64,000 nt of DNA from Portulaca oleracea (GCA_029582165.1 CM055892.1:11698754-11762753), one strand, 5' to 3'. Numbered from the stretch's first letter, positions 33,066 to 45,354 are shown. The notes: a model not told the origin generated them from the sequence alone. Numbers and translations: made by a program.

Positions 33066-33316
33066 CTCTCTTTGTCCTAAATGACTTGTCCAAGTTGACT
33101 AATTAGGTCAAAAAATTTTAATTTTAATCATTAATTTATCAAATTGTATATTGAGTTTTTATACAAGACTACCACTATTAGATTTACAATGAAAAACATT
33201 TTTACCTAAATATAATATTATTAATCTTGCTAGGGTATAATGTAAAAAATTAATGGTAAAAAATGTTGCATCGAAGTTCGTGAAAAAGTAAAGTGAATTA
33301 ATTGGGACGGAGGGAA
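33066..33316. mobile_element. Stowaway-like MITE 1
   Basis: Inverted ends CTCTCTTTGTCC and TTCCCTCCGTCCC (right end reverse-complemented) flanked by TA (33064-33065, 33317-33318). Tc1/mariner-type, non-coding. Confidence 0.75.
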
Positions 33317-33624
33317 TACCAAACTATTTTTTTATAAACAAAAAGTGTAAGCCAATGAATTGAATAATTGGATATCAGTATAAGTTTAAGATGTAAATAT
33401 CTAGTTAATGTGAAATTTCAATTTATTTGGATGACATATTTATATATGATATGTGAAATTTTGTTAAACGGGTGAATATGTTTAATATTTAATATTTAAT
33501 ATTTAATATTTATTTCTATTTTTATTGTTATTTATTTATATTTTATTATTTTATTTTTCAAAAGCACTTATATAATAATAAATATAATGGACACCCCTAA
33601 ATTGAATGTCTGGATCCGCCAATG

Positions 33625-34115
33625 AGGTTTTGAAATATTCAACTTTGTCAATTGTTAACATAAAATTAGTACCCCCTACCAACTAAGCAAACATTAATTG
33701 ATATGATAAGTTATGATAAGTTACTACGTACTCATAATAACTAAAAACTTAATTAATGTCAAAAAAGCAATAATATGAGTGTAAATATGATAAAAACTCA
33801 CATTTCATATAAAATAATTGGTCAACAAGAGAAATGACACACATATATAGACTTTTTTTTTTCTCCATTTGTATTCATAGTTATAAAGAATAATCATGTT
33901 AATTAATATATATCTTACAGATTATAATTTTGCTATTATATGTATAAATATTAATGTTCTTAACAATAGTTGGGAGACATTGAATTTTATTTTCTATGAC
34001 ATTTTTATCCATTTAAAATATGTAATTTTTCCACTACCAAAAAAGTCATTTTCTCAAAACATCATTCTAACTATTATATATGAATATAAATTATTTTCAG
34101 CCTATGTAATCTGTA
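33625..34115. other. AT-rich intergenic sequence
   Basis: No gene or element recognised. The plus frame 33896-34213 runs into the foldback element and has no domain. Confidence 0.4.
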
Positions 34116-34924
34116 GGTTTTTTGCATTTTGGACCCCGAACTTTAGGGGTATTTATTTTCTGAACCCTATGGTTTCAACTTTAAACTTTTGGACCCTAAA
34201 GTTTGTAGGTTGAAAAAAAGGATCCTAAAGTCTGTGGGCTGAAAAAAAGGTCTCTGTCTCTTTCTTTGTTTTTTCCCCATGTTTGAATTCATCTCCCGAT
34301 TGACGTCAAACTTCAGGCTTATGGTTACAACTAATATAATACACCTCTCTTATTCATGTCGGGACTACTTAGACCCATGAGTACAAGGGTTTAAGTAACT
34401 CCAACATGAATAAGAGAGGTTTATTATAACTTTAATATCAGTTTTATTCTTAGTCTTAAAGTTTGACGTCAATCGGGAGAGAAATTTAAACATAGAAAGA
34501 AAAAGAAAAAAGGGAAATAAGCTTTTTTTTTTCAGCCCACAAACTTGAGGGTCCTTTTTTTTCAACTTACAAATTTTAGGGTCCAAAAAATTAAAGTTGA
34601 AACCAAAGGATTCAGAAAATAAATACTACCTCCGTCCCATTTTATTTGTCCATTTACGTAATTTGAGAAGACCAATGCATATTGGGAATTGAGGTGAAAA
34701 ATTTATAATCTACCCAAAATACCCCTACTTTAATTGAAGATAATAGTTATTGGAATTGTAAAAAGTGAAAAATGAATTTATTAATTAGAGGTAGAAAAGT
34801 AATTACAGTTGTTGGAATTGTAAATTGGACCAATATTTTAGGACAAAGAAGTTAGGTAGAAGGACAAATATTTTGGGACGGAGGTAGTACCCCTAAAGTT
34901 CGGGGTCCAAAATACAAAAAACCC
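34116..34924. mobile_element. Mutator-type foldback element, related arms, interrupted by a Stowaway MITE
   Basis: The left arm begins GGTTTTTTGCATTTTGGACC and is mirrored by GGGTTTTTTGTATTTTGGAC when the right end is reverse-complemented. Further inner words (GGACCCTAAA...TTTGTAGGTTGAAAAAAAGG, CCCGATTGACGTCAAACTT) are also inverted. The flanks TAATCTGTA (34107-34115) and TAATATGTA (34925-34933) match at 8 of 9 bases, fitting a Mutator-type 9-bp duplication. A Stowaway MITE (34626-34887) is inserted in the right arm. Confidence 0.8.
34626..34887. mobile_element. Stowaway-like MITE 2
   Basis: The ends CTACCTCCGTCCCATTTTAT and CTACCTCCGTCCCAAAATAT (right reversed) are near-perfect inverted repeats flanked by TA. 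Inserted in the foldback element 34116-34924. Confidence 0.85.
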
Positions 34925-35079
34925 TAATATGTAAAGTCAAGTAGTCTCTTTGTATTCCCTATTAATCACCTTAACAAATAATAGTGTAATGTGTCTTCAA
35001 TTCTATTATGTAACTTATAGACTTTGTAATATTCATTAAAGAAGGATCCATATATAGAACTTTTAATATATCTTTCTTG

Positions 35080-35081
<2 letters not shown>

Positions 35082-35147
<66 letters not shown>
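35082..35147. repeat. (TA)n microsatellite, about 33 units
   Basis: Uninterrupted TA run. The Ile-Tyr frames on the minus strand here (34966-35168) are repeat translations. Confidence 0.95.
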
Positions 35148-35151
<4 letters not shown>

Positions 35152-35251
35152 GTGATTTGCATGCACATATCATTCTAGAGGATATTAGTTACCAAGGAAA
35201 ATGATGGTTTTATTTTTTTCAATTTTTAATTGGTGGAACAACTCTTTTAGA

Positions 35252-36073
35252 CACTGACAAATTCAGGATTCAGAGTCAGCGGTGTTAGACAATTTTCTTA
35301 AAAAAAATTGAACACAAATAAACGCTAAAATAAACGTCAAAATATAACCAATCCATGATAGCCTATTATATATACGTCAAAGTAAGTGCTAAAAATGATA
35401 CTAAATAACTAATACATACCTACATTTCTGATCATATCTTCTGAAAACGATCCATGATGGCCTCATTGGATACTTTTCCAAACATATCATCTTCAAAATA
35501 AGTTATAATAGTATCATTTAAAAACTCGTCACACATACACATACACTTAAGTGATACTACAAGTAATTAAGTGAATTAGCAAACCCTAATTTAATCCCAT
35601 AAATCTAATTCATAAATTACAACCAAGTATAAGAATAAATTCAATAAAGAGGAAAGAGTAACTTGAGAAAAAAATAATAGAGTGACTTACATAAATTGCA
35701 ATTCGATAATGGAGTTAGGGTTATAGAGATTGAAGGGACTGCTTGGTGGGCGTGAGTGAAAAAAAATTGTCTGCGTTAAAAACTGACAGTCTACTAACTA
35801 TTTATATATGCCACCTATTGTAATTTCTTTTAAGAAAACGAAATAGTTAAAAAGTGCCAACATTATAGATTGAACCCACAATCAACTTGACAAGGCAATT
35901 CCTAACTTTTGCACACAACAAGCACCAACACATTACACAACCTTTTGTGGTTTTGTGTGGTATCAAATGGTATATAATCTAAATATTTTTCTATTTTTTT
36001 CTAAACAGACTTTTTAAAAAAACTTTTGGTGGTGTCAATTGACACCACTCATATATATGTGGATTCACCCCTG
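35252..36073. mobile_element. hAT-like element, same family as 13898-15046
   Basis: The left end is CACTGACAAATTCAGGATT; the right end reverse-complemented is CAGGGGTGAATCCACATA. The flanks CTTTTAGA (35244-35251) and CTTTTAAA (36074-36081) form an 8-bp duplication with one mismatch. As in the 13898 copy, there is a minus-strand leader-like segment near 35690-35760 (ATAACCCTAACTCC) and no transposase. Confidence 0.7.
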
Positions 36074-36425
36074 CTTTTAAACGTACAACAACTTGAGTCA
36101 TTTGCAATTTGAAGTTCATAAAGGTATGTTCTATCACAAAATAATTTGATTTTGATGGTTTAATATAAATGGTTTAATTTTATATTCCTAATTCTTATTC
36201 ATTTTATGATTGAATATTGGACCATCTATTAATTTAAGATTCATATTCTGTAGAAAAATATAAAATGACTTGTATATTCTCCAAATTTTAAGTAGAGTAT
36301 TTATCAATGAAGTAATCACTATATCATTTTCTATGAAGAAGGGTAATTACTAATTAGTCATACTTATTCATCTAGGTACATCTCAAATTGTTGATAATGT
36401 CAATTCATTCTTCATAGAATGATTA

Positions 36426-36640
36426 CTCCCTCCGCCCCAAATTAATTGTCATTTTGACAAAATTTTGACCGTTAATTACTCACAAATTACAATGAATTAC
36501 AATATAAAATTGATATCATTAGAAAGATACTTTACTAAAAATTACAATGGAGGTAATTTCAAATTATAACTCATTATAATTTGTGAGTAATTTACAGTCA
36601 AAATTTTGTCAAAGTGACAATTAATTTGGGACGGAGGGAG
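36426..36640. mobile_element. Stowaway-like MITE 3
   Basis: Inverted ends CTCCCTCCGCCCCAAATTAA and CTCCCTCCGTCCCAAATTAA (right reversed), flanked by TA. The arms pair along most of the 215 bp. Closely similar to the copy at 38968-39182. Confidence 0.9.
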
Positions 36641-36816
36641 TAACTTTTTTGTAATAAGTAGTTAACTTTGATATGTGTGTTTTATTTTCATATATTTGTT
36701 GTTGATATTTTTTTCTTGGATTAATGTAGTCATAGAATATATGGTCTGATCAATCAAAAGCATATTTATATGTTTTGTCAATATATTTGTATTCATATTC
36801 TTTTAATTAATCTATA

Positions 36817-38315
36817 TGTAGACGCTAAATTTTGTCACTAATTTAGCGTCGGAATATGTAAATTTATTGTAATTATTGTTCGTTTTAGTTCTAGAAATAT
36901 TGTAATTTTAAGCACATAAAGAAACATGGATGCAAAAAGTCTAGCCAAAAAACTCAGTCCAAAAATCCACAAATCCAGTCCGAAAATAATAAAACTGGTT
37001 CAAATCCACTAGCATGCCACGCGGCATGCCTTGTCGGAGTACCCATATCCACCTTCCCTCAAAAAACAAGCCTAAAACTCAAAAATAATAATAATCGGGG
37101 CTACGAGTAAGCCACGTAGTTTACCCCGCACAATAAAAACCCACAAAACGGGCTTACAATCCATAAAAGTTTGGATGGATCCGAGGGCATGCCACGCGGC
37201 CTGCCCGCGGTGGATGCAAACCTGGATTTCTCTACCTGGGTTAAATTTTGATCTAAAATGAGAAGTTGGGTGCTACTAAGTCACGCGACATGCACAAAGT
37301 CCCATTCCCTTATTTTAACCTAACTTTTTCACTCTCAATTCACTATAAATACACACCCATCTCCACTCATTTTCTTCACCCCGAGTTGACCTAGGAGTAT
37401 TGACACTACGTCAACTCATTTCTTTTCTCCCCCCACACTCTCTACCTTTGCATCCACGACCTTTTGAAGTGCTTGAATATTAAGGTTAGAATGTCAATTT
37501 TATTATTTCATTTTGTTTAATTCATGCATAATTTGTAAATGATTTATGTGTATATGAATATCATTATGTTCATATTTCATTTCTCTTCGCTTTTCTTACG
37601 CTCAAATTTCATCTCATTTTGTATGGTCTAAATGATAAAATTTTGAAATGAAATAATAATAATTCTCTCTTCCTTTCTTTCTTTTATTTTTTATAAAACC
37701 GATAAAGTCGAGTCCGTTCTTCGAACAAGCGACTTCGAAATTTTTTTCGCATTCGTAACCTTACCCCCGAATCTGAATCTCATGGTTCGCGGTTTTGGAG
37801 TTTTAATTTGTATTTTTAGAGTTTATTAATTTTCTCTTAAAAATTAATTGGCGACTCCCTTTTGTTAATCTGATTTGTCTGTCCCACGGTTTTTGTTTCG
37901 GCTTTTGAAACCTAAATTAGAGTGAAACTCATGAAGAAGCGGATGAGAAAATCGCATCATGCACTGGCATGCCACGGGCCCTGCCAGTGTCATGGGTGTT
38001 GCTTAGGGCAGTCTCTGGACTGGCCAGAGGTACTGGACAGGCAGCAGACCACGCGGTCTACTTACCAGCCAGTGGCTCGGGTCAGTCGCGAGACTACTCT
38101 TGTTTGCTTCAACTCTTCTCCTTGATTTTCCTCAATTTTTGGTCTCGGGTTGAAATTTTAATCATGAATATTCAAACAGTTAACAAAGTAAAAAAAAAAA
38201 TATACACAATAAAAGAATGACATTAAACCCCTTAAAGAATAAGCAACCTCTTTCGACTCGTCACACCGTGGGACACTTGCAAAATTTTCCTTCGGGAATT
38301 TTCCCGGGTCCTACA
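36817..38315 (+). mobile_element. Solo LTR, gypsy Tat/Ogre-like
   Basis: A 1499-bp LTR that begins TGTAGACGCTAAATT and ends CGGGTCCTACA, flanked by a perfect CTATA duplication (36812-36816, 38316-38320). TATA box TATAAATA at 37344-37351. Shares with the LTRs at 45355 and 53609 the CGTAACCTTACCCCCGAATC segment, a TTGGCGACTC segment and the GGGTCCTACA end, so they belong to one lineage. GCATGCCACGCGGCATGCC-type palindromic words occur around 37015 and 37187. The frames at 37922-38220 are LTR sequence. Confidence 0.85.
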
Positions 38316-39812
38316 CTATATAATAAAAAACAATGGGTCCCACACTCTTGTTCTTTCCCTCCTCCAATCCTTAAATCTCATGAAATAAAAATTATCAACC
38401 ATCGATTTCTTTTGATTTTAAATCTCATCCGTTAATCTAAAACATATTTTATTTAATATACGTATCTCAACCTTTAATTTTTCTAAAATTAACTACCAAG
38501 CAGTTATAGAAAATCTAAGATATCAACCTTTAAGTTTTTTTTTTAAAAAAAAACTAATTATCAATAACTTCCTCTCACTTTTGTCAGTAACTGCTCCTTC
38601 GTTTATTCTGTCCATCCTTCCTCTTTCTTCTCTTAAATTATGTTTGTTTTAACTGCTACCCCATTATCCTATCAACTCAATCTCTACCATACCTACTTCC
38701 CTATATCCTTTCAAATTCTACTACACTGTCAATTAAATCACATAAACTTTGTACGCATAGACTCAACTACTCATTCTTTTCTTTCATCTAAGTGTTGACA
38801 TTAAGTATTTTGCACATATCTTCATCAACATTACCTTGAAGAAAGAGGCTCTTGAATTTTGGATGATGTACGCCCCCACCCTTCCCCACACGACATCTTC
38901 AAGGTCATTTTCTCTCTTTCTTCTTTTTCATTCTTCTTCCAATCACTCTGACATTCTCTCTAATATACTCCCTCCATCCCAAATTAATTGACACTTTGAC
39001 TAAATTTTGATTGTTAATTACTCTCAAATTACAATGAGTTACTATATGAAATTATCGCTATTAGAAAGATACTTTACTAAAAATTACAATGGAGGTAGTT
39101 TCATATTGTAACTCATTGTAATTTATGAATAATTAACGGTCAAACTTTAGTTAAAATGTCAATTAATTTGGGACGGAGGGAGTATTAATCTCAATCTATG
39201 TTATTCCATTTCTAATGGGAAAAATTTGTCATATTTTTGCATAAGTTCGTCTAATCGCCATTTCAGTTATACAATTTTTTTATCATGGTTCGATCGAGTA
39301 TATTTTTTATGATAGAGTTGAGTTAAAGAGAGAGAAAACAAGCAAACTATGATGAGACATTGAGACCTATATCTAGGAAATACCAAGAAGAATCCATAGA
39401 ATATCTTTTGTTTTTAATTTATTCTTTTCTTTATCTACAAAATGAGAAATTATGAATTTTTTTGGGGGGTTTATTGGGTTGAGTTTATTTTTAACTGGAA
39501 GTCAATTTCTTCCTCATCTTCTTGCTGTTGTAGGTGCATGGCTTTGTCAGGTTTGAAGTAGAAAATTATTTTCTTGGAGGATGAGACTGTAAGGGCGACA
39601 ACGTAGATTATAGAGACGGTGGAGAGAGATTAATGCTGGATTGAATTGTTATTAATGGCTGAAACCTTTTTCTTTTAATTGGATAGGCTTAATTGGCCTT
39701 TGTAAACTTTTGTCCACTGAGCTCTAACTATTTGTAAGTCACTAAATAAATATTCTTTGAATGTGGAAATGTGTATCCCGTTAAATTAATCTGCTCTTTT
39801 GATAGTAGTAGT
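38316..39812. other. AT-rich intergenic sequence with one Stowaway MITE
   Basis: Apart from the MITE at 38968-39182 nothing is recognised. Confidence 0.4.
38968..39182. mobile_element. Stowaway-like MITE 4
   Basis: Ends CTCCCTCCATCCCAAATTAA and CTCCCTCCGTCCCAAATTAA (right reversed), flanked by TA. Same subfamily and length as 36426-36640. Confidence 0.9.
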
Positions 39813-39990
39813 TGTTGGGGTTCACCTATGAGTAAAATATCCCACATCGAAAAAAGTAAAGAGAAAGGACATGATATATGAGTCAAGTGGGCTTTCTCTT
39901 AACACCAATTGGTTTTAAGATGGAACCTCAATTAACTTGTGTACCATGGTCCTTGGTTGAAGTGGACCCCTGTCTTGAATCTCCCCAACA
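39813..39990 (+). repeat. TRIM 5' LTR
   Basis: Starts TGTTGGGGTTCACCTATGAG, ends TCTCCCCAACA; perfectly complementary termini. Includes ATCCCACATCGAAAAAAG. Confidence 0.92.
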
Positions 39991-40315
39991 AGTGGTATAG
40001 AGTCGATGGTTCGTTCGACTGGGCGCAAGGTGCAAGAAGGTGGTTCCCTAAAAAAATCACCATGCACAGGAGCAGGGACCATAGCGTGCGCGCAGCTAAG
40101 TCTCCTAAAGGCGTAGAGTGATGGCATGAGACTAAGGTGGAGTAGGGTATGACTCTGTGGAGTAAGGTGCGGTTGTGACTCTTGAGGTAGACTGGTGACA
40201 TGAGACTCAAGTGGAGTAGGACGCGACTTTGTAGAGTAAACTGCGGCTGGCTTGAAACCTTGGCAAAAAGAGGTTTACAATCGAGGGGGAGAGACTCATG
40301 TGTGAAGGGGAAGAT

Positions 40316-40496
40316 TGTTGGGATTCACGTATGAGTAAAATGTCCCACATCAAAAAAAAACAAAGAAAAAGGACATGGTATATGAGTCAAGTGGGCAACT
40401 CCTCTTAACACCAATTAGTTTTAAGATGGAACCTCAATTAACTTGTGTACCATGAGCCTTGGTTGAAGTGAGCTCCCACCTTGGATCTCCCCAATA
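40316..40496 (+). repeat. TRIM 3' LTR
   Basis: Starts TGTTGGGATTCACGTATGAG and ends TCTCCCCAATA; differs from the 5' LTR by scattered substitutions and short indels. Confidence 0.92.
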
Positions 40497-40564
40497 GTAG
40501 TTGCTCAAAAATTTAAAGAGTTCATTATTTATCGATCCTTAATTGCTTATTTTTGTGACTATAA

Positions 40565-41433
40565 GGTGTTTGACGCTTGGCTTTTTGGATGACTTTTTGA
40601 AGAAAATGGTTTTTTGGGGAGCATTCGGCTGTTTGACTATTCAAAAAGCCAATTTAAAGTGTTTGGTGGGTTGGCGGATTGAAGTGGCTTTTTACCCCCG
40701 AAAAGCCATTTTGTAAAAAGCTACAAAGAGTAGCATTTTGTAAATAGCTTTTGGCTTTTTGGAATATAAATTACCATGTCGACAATGCACTTCATAAAAG
40801 TTACAAAAACTGTCATCCAAATTATTTAAGGTTGTTTCTTTTAATTTTTCTTCCATCAAAACTACCATCCAAATTTCTAGTTGTTTACAGTGTAGATTAC
40901 TATGTTGGTATCCAAGATGTACAAATAAAAATTAAAAAATATCTTTGCAATTAATAAAAATTTTAAAAGAAATTTGGGATAAACATTTATAAAATATAAC
41001 ATTAATTGTAAAAGTAAATTGAGATAAAAAAAATTTAGTCTTACTCAAGAAAATTTAGTAATCAATGAATAATTTAGTTATTAGCCTCTTACTACAAATA
41101 CCAATTTTTCGTGATTATTTGTTGAACAACAAATATGACGGGAAAAAAATAAAAACTATCAATAAAAAAATCCTAGAAATATGGTGGAAAAAACCTTAAA
41201 ATGAATTAAAAATCATAATGTTAAAAAAGTACTGAGAATAAAGCTAAGGGTATAATTGGAAATTAAACAAAAAAGTCATACTAAACAGCTAACTCTACCA
41301 AACATTTTTTAGACAAATAGCTAACACAAACAATCAACACAAACAACTAACAAAACAACCAAAAGTCAAACAGCTAACAAATCAGCTAACAGCAAAAAAA
41401 AAAAAAGGCAACAGCTAATTGCCAAACACCCCC
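40565..41433. mobile_element. hAT-like MITE with GGTGTTTGG termini
   Basis: The left end GGTGTTTGACGCTTGGC is mirrored by GGGGGTGTTTGGCAATTAGC at the right (reversed). Inner words such as AGCTTTTGGC and GCTAACAGC repeats are typical of such elements. No target duplication was established. The small plus frame 40751-40954 has no domain. Confidence 0.55.
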
Positions 41434-41458
41434 TAAAGTCGGATATTTATCTTTATTA

Positions 41459-41715
41459 CTACCTCTGTTCCATATTATTTGTCCTCTTAGGAAATTGTGC
41501 AGTCAAACTTAAAAAATTTTGAGTAGAAATTTCTCAACATATACAACAATTTGTTAAACAAAATTAATACCATTAGGTTCATAACCAAAAATACTATACT
41601 AAAAGTATAATATTGAAATTGTTAATAAAATATTATATAAAAAATTATCAATCAAAGAGTAACTTTGAAAACCGTGATAGTCAACAAAAGGACAAATAAT
41701 ATAGAACAGAGATAG
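41459..41715. mobile_element. Stowaway-like MITE 5
   Basis: Ends CTACCTCTGTTCCATATTAT and CTATCTCTGTTCTATATTAT (right reversed), flanked by TA. Non-coding. Confidence 0.85.
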
Positions 41716-42074
41716 TATCTAATTTCATTCATATACCAATTACTTTTTTTTCATTTATGACATCTCATATATTCATATACTGACATAAACCAATTTGTGT
41801 GATGAAAATTATGGGTAGTAATCATATGATCTTATTCTTTTGTCAAATTAGGTTCAGGTTAGGTTAGGTTAGTTTAGTTAGTTTTTTATTTTAATTTTTT
41901 AATTTTTTTTATAAGTAGCGGCAATATAAACCCTTTTATTTAAGAAAAAAGGAAGTGCAAAAGAGCACTAGAGAGAGCATACAACCCTTCAACAACACCA
42001 AATACCAACAAGAAGTCAATATGTGAACAAAATTGGCACCACAAACAACTCTCAATAACAGCTATGAACAAAAT

Positions 42075-43032
42075 TGTTGGTTTTATGACACATGTAATTA
42101 TTTTGATGATAACAAACCATAAAATAAGTTTTATATATGAGGTTAGAAATTGAAGTGAGTTAATTATTTTGTAACTCATATATAATACTTATGATGATCC
42201 AATATATTAATTTGAGAATATTTGATTGGACAAAATTATGATATGATAATTTTGATTAATATTGAAACTAATAATAAGTATGGATATTGATTTGATTGAT
42301 TTGATCATGATTATATCATATCATTCAAGTATTTTTAGATGATGGTTAAGATCAATAATAATACACACGTGTAGTAAATGGTCATTGCCTTGATTCTCTA
42401 CATGCTAAGATATATGCATCTATATATACATCTTGTAGTATCTCGGCTTATTTGGTGAGGTATATACAAGGCAACTAAGAGATTATGCATGCCAAGAATC
42501 AAGAAGATCATTTGTCCATCCTTATGAGGATTATGTTGTGATTGATCAAGATTTGTCCAAGTTTGGTCATCGTCTCTTGCACTATAAATACAAGGAGATT
42601 GGACATTAAAGAGGACAAGAGAAGAACACAAGACACACAAGCATATTTCTCACTAGAGCATTATTCTTTCTACTATTCTTGAGTGTGAGATAAAAGAAGA
42701 TTGTATTGAGTTGTTATTCATTCATTTGAGTTGGTGAGATAATTATTGTTAGGGAGAGGATTTAGGAGTTGAGAGGTCGACTCCGCCAACTTTATTGAGA
42801 GGCGATATCAAGTGGTGAGATCTTGAGAGTAGAGAAGGCTCTAAGATCGGTTGTAGAAATCCATCCTAATAATAATTCGAGGTTAAACCCTAGAGTTGGA
42901 GAACTCTAGGCGGTGACGTACTCCGAAATTGAGTTCGGAGGAACATCGTAAACAACTACCGGGTTTTGTCTATCTTTTAATTTCCGCAATTTATCTTCCG
43001 TATTTTATTTAACTAGCCTAATTAAACTTTCA
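42075..43032 (+). mobile_element. Solo LTR, Copia (SIRE-like), inside the LINE 3' region
   Basis: Begins TGTTGGTTTTATGACACATG followed by ATTTTGATGATAACAAACC, the opening typical of SIRE-type Copia LTRs, and ends AAACTTTCA. Flanked by a perfect AAAAT duplication (42070-42074, 43033-43037). TATA-like CACTATAAATACAAGG near 42580. No interior remains. Confidence 0.85.
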
Positions 43033-43831
43033 AAAATTGCCCATCCAGAGTAGAAACGAGCAGAGCAATGCAAAACATAACAGTTGCACATTGATGATGA
43101 TCACAGAAAATGAGCCTTCAAACCAGATGACAAGAGCAAACTTTTCCATACAATTCAGAAGCTCCAAAATTTCATTGCTCACCAATGATCAAATAATGTA
43201 GAATATCCAAGCCATTACCTCTATCAAATAGCAACAAAGAAGGACATAAGATTTCAATTGCTCCTTGCTAGCCTGCTGAACCAACACAATTATCCCAACT
43301 ATTGCTTAAATTCAGACCAATTGAAACACTCGGTTAGAAAACATCACCAGGACTCCATCCAAACCTTGATATCAAATTGAACTGATTTAACCCTACCAGA
43401 CAGTGCAATCACTGACATTGTTGAACTTACTGTCATTGAACTGAGACTACATGCATTGGGCATACCATCATGCAAATCAATAACATCAAACGCCAAACCA
43501 AAACCCAGCTTCAAGACTTACCTTAAAACCAACCAATTGGTACCACTCCCTTTCATTCTTACATTGACAGAGGCAACCGGTATTATCATTGCCACTTTCA
43601 GATCTGATTGATCATCCAGACATCACCCCAAAGTTGATTTGATCATTATCACTAATAATGCACCTCAATTGGACTTTTTATTCACCGAAAGTTGATGGAA
43701 ATTCTGCTTACTAGACTTTGATTTAGGGAATGACCAACTATTTAACACTGCTTTGCACCAATACCCATTTATATTTGGTGCCAGGTCTCAATCAGACAGA
43801 GATCCACCCTCAGAAACAAGTGGAGACGTTG

Positions 43832-45349
43832 TTACAGTCTTCTTCCTCCTACTGTTCTCCTTGATTTTTTTTTCTTCTTTCTCACAGACAACTTGTGCTC
43901 CAAATGCTTTTTTGGATTGATGTTCTCTTTTGCCCTCATGAAACCAGTAGCTTTTCCAAAATTTAGCACTTGCTCAGCAATATAAGCTCTTGCATTGATT
44001 ACGGAGTCACATCCCGAGGATAGTGAGTCAAGATCAACCGGATTTTTTTCCCAAACTACAACGAGAAGGAGGAGAAGGTTGGTTGGCCTCTTCTTCATTC
44101 AAATGAATATCAACATTACTAACAATTTCAACTAATTTTTCAATTGAAAATGCAGCATCATTCCCCAACGCAGCCACAACATTCACCAGCTGTTGGTCAT
44201 TGATTACAGGCACAATTGCTAGGGAGAGATTGTTGATATTCTCTGTATCTACTAACAACTCATGATTGTTTCTTTCTTCATTATGAAGAGCAACCACCTC
44301 ATTCCAAGCATTCACACCCAGAGCATTGATGAGCTCTTTTTTCAGAGCATTAGTTTGATCATTGAGTCTCCTCACCTCCTCAATCCACCCATTGCTGGAT
44401 AACAGCTTCATTAAAGCAATGGAATCATCCCGATGACTACCTTCAATGCAAGATGGTTGTTGATTCTTCTCCCTGGAAATTTGAATATGAGATGGACTGC
44501 TATGACCCAATGGCGATTTTGGAATAACACCATTGCTATCTTGAAATCCATCATCAGCATCTTGACTATTATCTTCATCCTCACTGGAGTACTTGAAATT
44601 CTTGTTACTTTCTTACTCAATAACCATAGTTGGAGGAATAAGATGTGAATTGACTTCTCTAACAAAGACTCTGAACGCACACTTTTGAACATCAAGTAAT
44701 AATTCACCATCAATGCGCTTAAAAACATCCGTTTGAATCAATGCTCGCATGACTTCAAATTGGTTGGTTGAAGATATACTTCTTGCTAATGATAATAGTT
44801 TTCCCCACGGTTGAGCACACTTTTGAAAATTATCCCAAACCCAACCATGGGGAGGGACGCCAATTATGTCAATCCAGACACGCCTCGAGTCAGCAGTTTC
44901 ATACACAGACCACCGCTTGATTTGTGAGAACCAGTTGAGTAACTCCATCAGATTTTCCATAGCCTCATTCATCTCCTGAAGAGACGAAAATGTGAGAAGA
45001 TATTTTACTCCACTGAGTGCAGTAATTTTTGAGACAGGACCAAAATGGTCTTTGATTAGATATGTTAATGAATCAAGGTACCTTGGAGCATTTGAAGTGC
45101 AGACAAGGCTTCTTGAAAGCCAATTTACAAAATCTTCATTGATCTCTCCATTAACTCTAAATTTTACACCTTCAGAAGAGATCTCCCTCGGCTGTTTTGG
45201 AAGCCACACCAGCCTGCAACTCTTCCTTGTTGTCTTCTCCTTGGCTCACTCCACAATAATTCTATTTCCTCTGACGAGTGAAAGATGAAGCTTGTTGATG
45301 CATAGTAGAGCCTCATGTCACCTCCAAAACTGAACAAAACCAAATTTTG
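43832..45349 (-). pseudogene. LINE ORF1, 3' part (RRM end, DUF4283-like, C-terminal tail)
   Basis: Continuing from the RRM, the minus strand has RGNRIIV after a stop, then the frame 44613-45209 with a DUF4283-like region: VKYLLTFSSLQEMNEAMENL, SVYETADSRRVWIDIIGVPP and HGWVWDNFQKCAQPWGKLL. The frame 44034-44510 adds a polar, acidic tail, and 43832-44098 a basic tail with KKKKKSRR. At least three frame changes or stops interrupt it, so it is a pseudogene. RRM plus DUF4283 is a known plant LINE ORF1 arrangement; the protein would be an RNA-binding partner of the missing ORF2. Confidence 0.75.
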
Positions 45350-45354
45350 ACCTT

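Larger units (their letters stand above)
30924..33624. mobile_element. hAT-like element (TAGTGGCGGAT termini), heavily inserted
   Basis: The left end is TAGTGGCGGATTTGTAG; the right end reverse-complemented is CATTGGCGGATCCAGACA. The inverted similarity extends to GGTGTGTTTATGAACACC against GGGGTGTCC. The flanks AAGTTTTG (30916-30923) and AGGTTTTG (33625-33632) are an 8-bp duplication with one mismatch. Inside lie a Cassandra-type LTR, a Mutator-type foldback element, a Stowaway MITE and several microsatellites, so this is one of the oldest insertions here. No transposase frame remains. Confidence 0.65.
39813..40496 (+). mobile_element. Complete TRIM (terminal-repeat retrotransposon in miniature)
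   Basis: A 684-bp element with two LTRs (39813-39990 and 40316-40496), a primer-binding site right after the left LTR (TGGTATAGAG at 39992) and a polypurine tract before the right LTR (GTGAAGGGGAAGAT). The outer flanks carry a perfect GTAGT duplication (39808-39812, 40497-40501). The 325-bp interior has no coding sequence; the open frames around 39915-40210 on both strands are incidental. Movement would need proteins from another element. Confidence 0.92.

Noticed and set aside
34966..35168. Two minus frames with alternating Ile-Tyr
   Set aside because: Translation of the TA microsatellite at 35082-35147.
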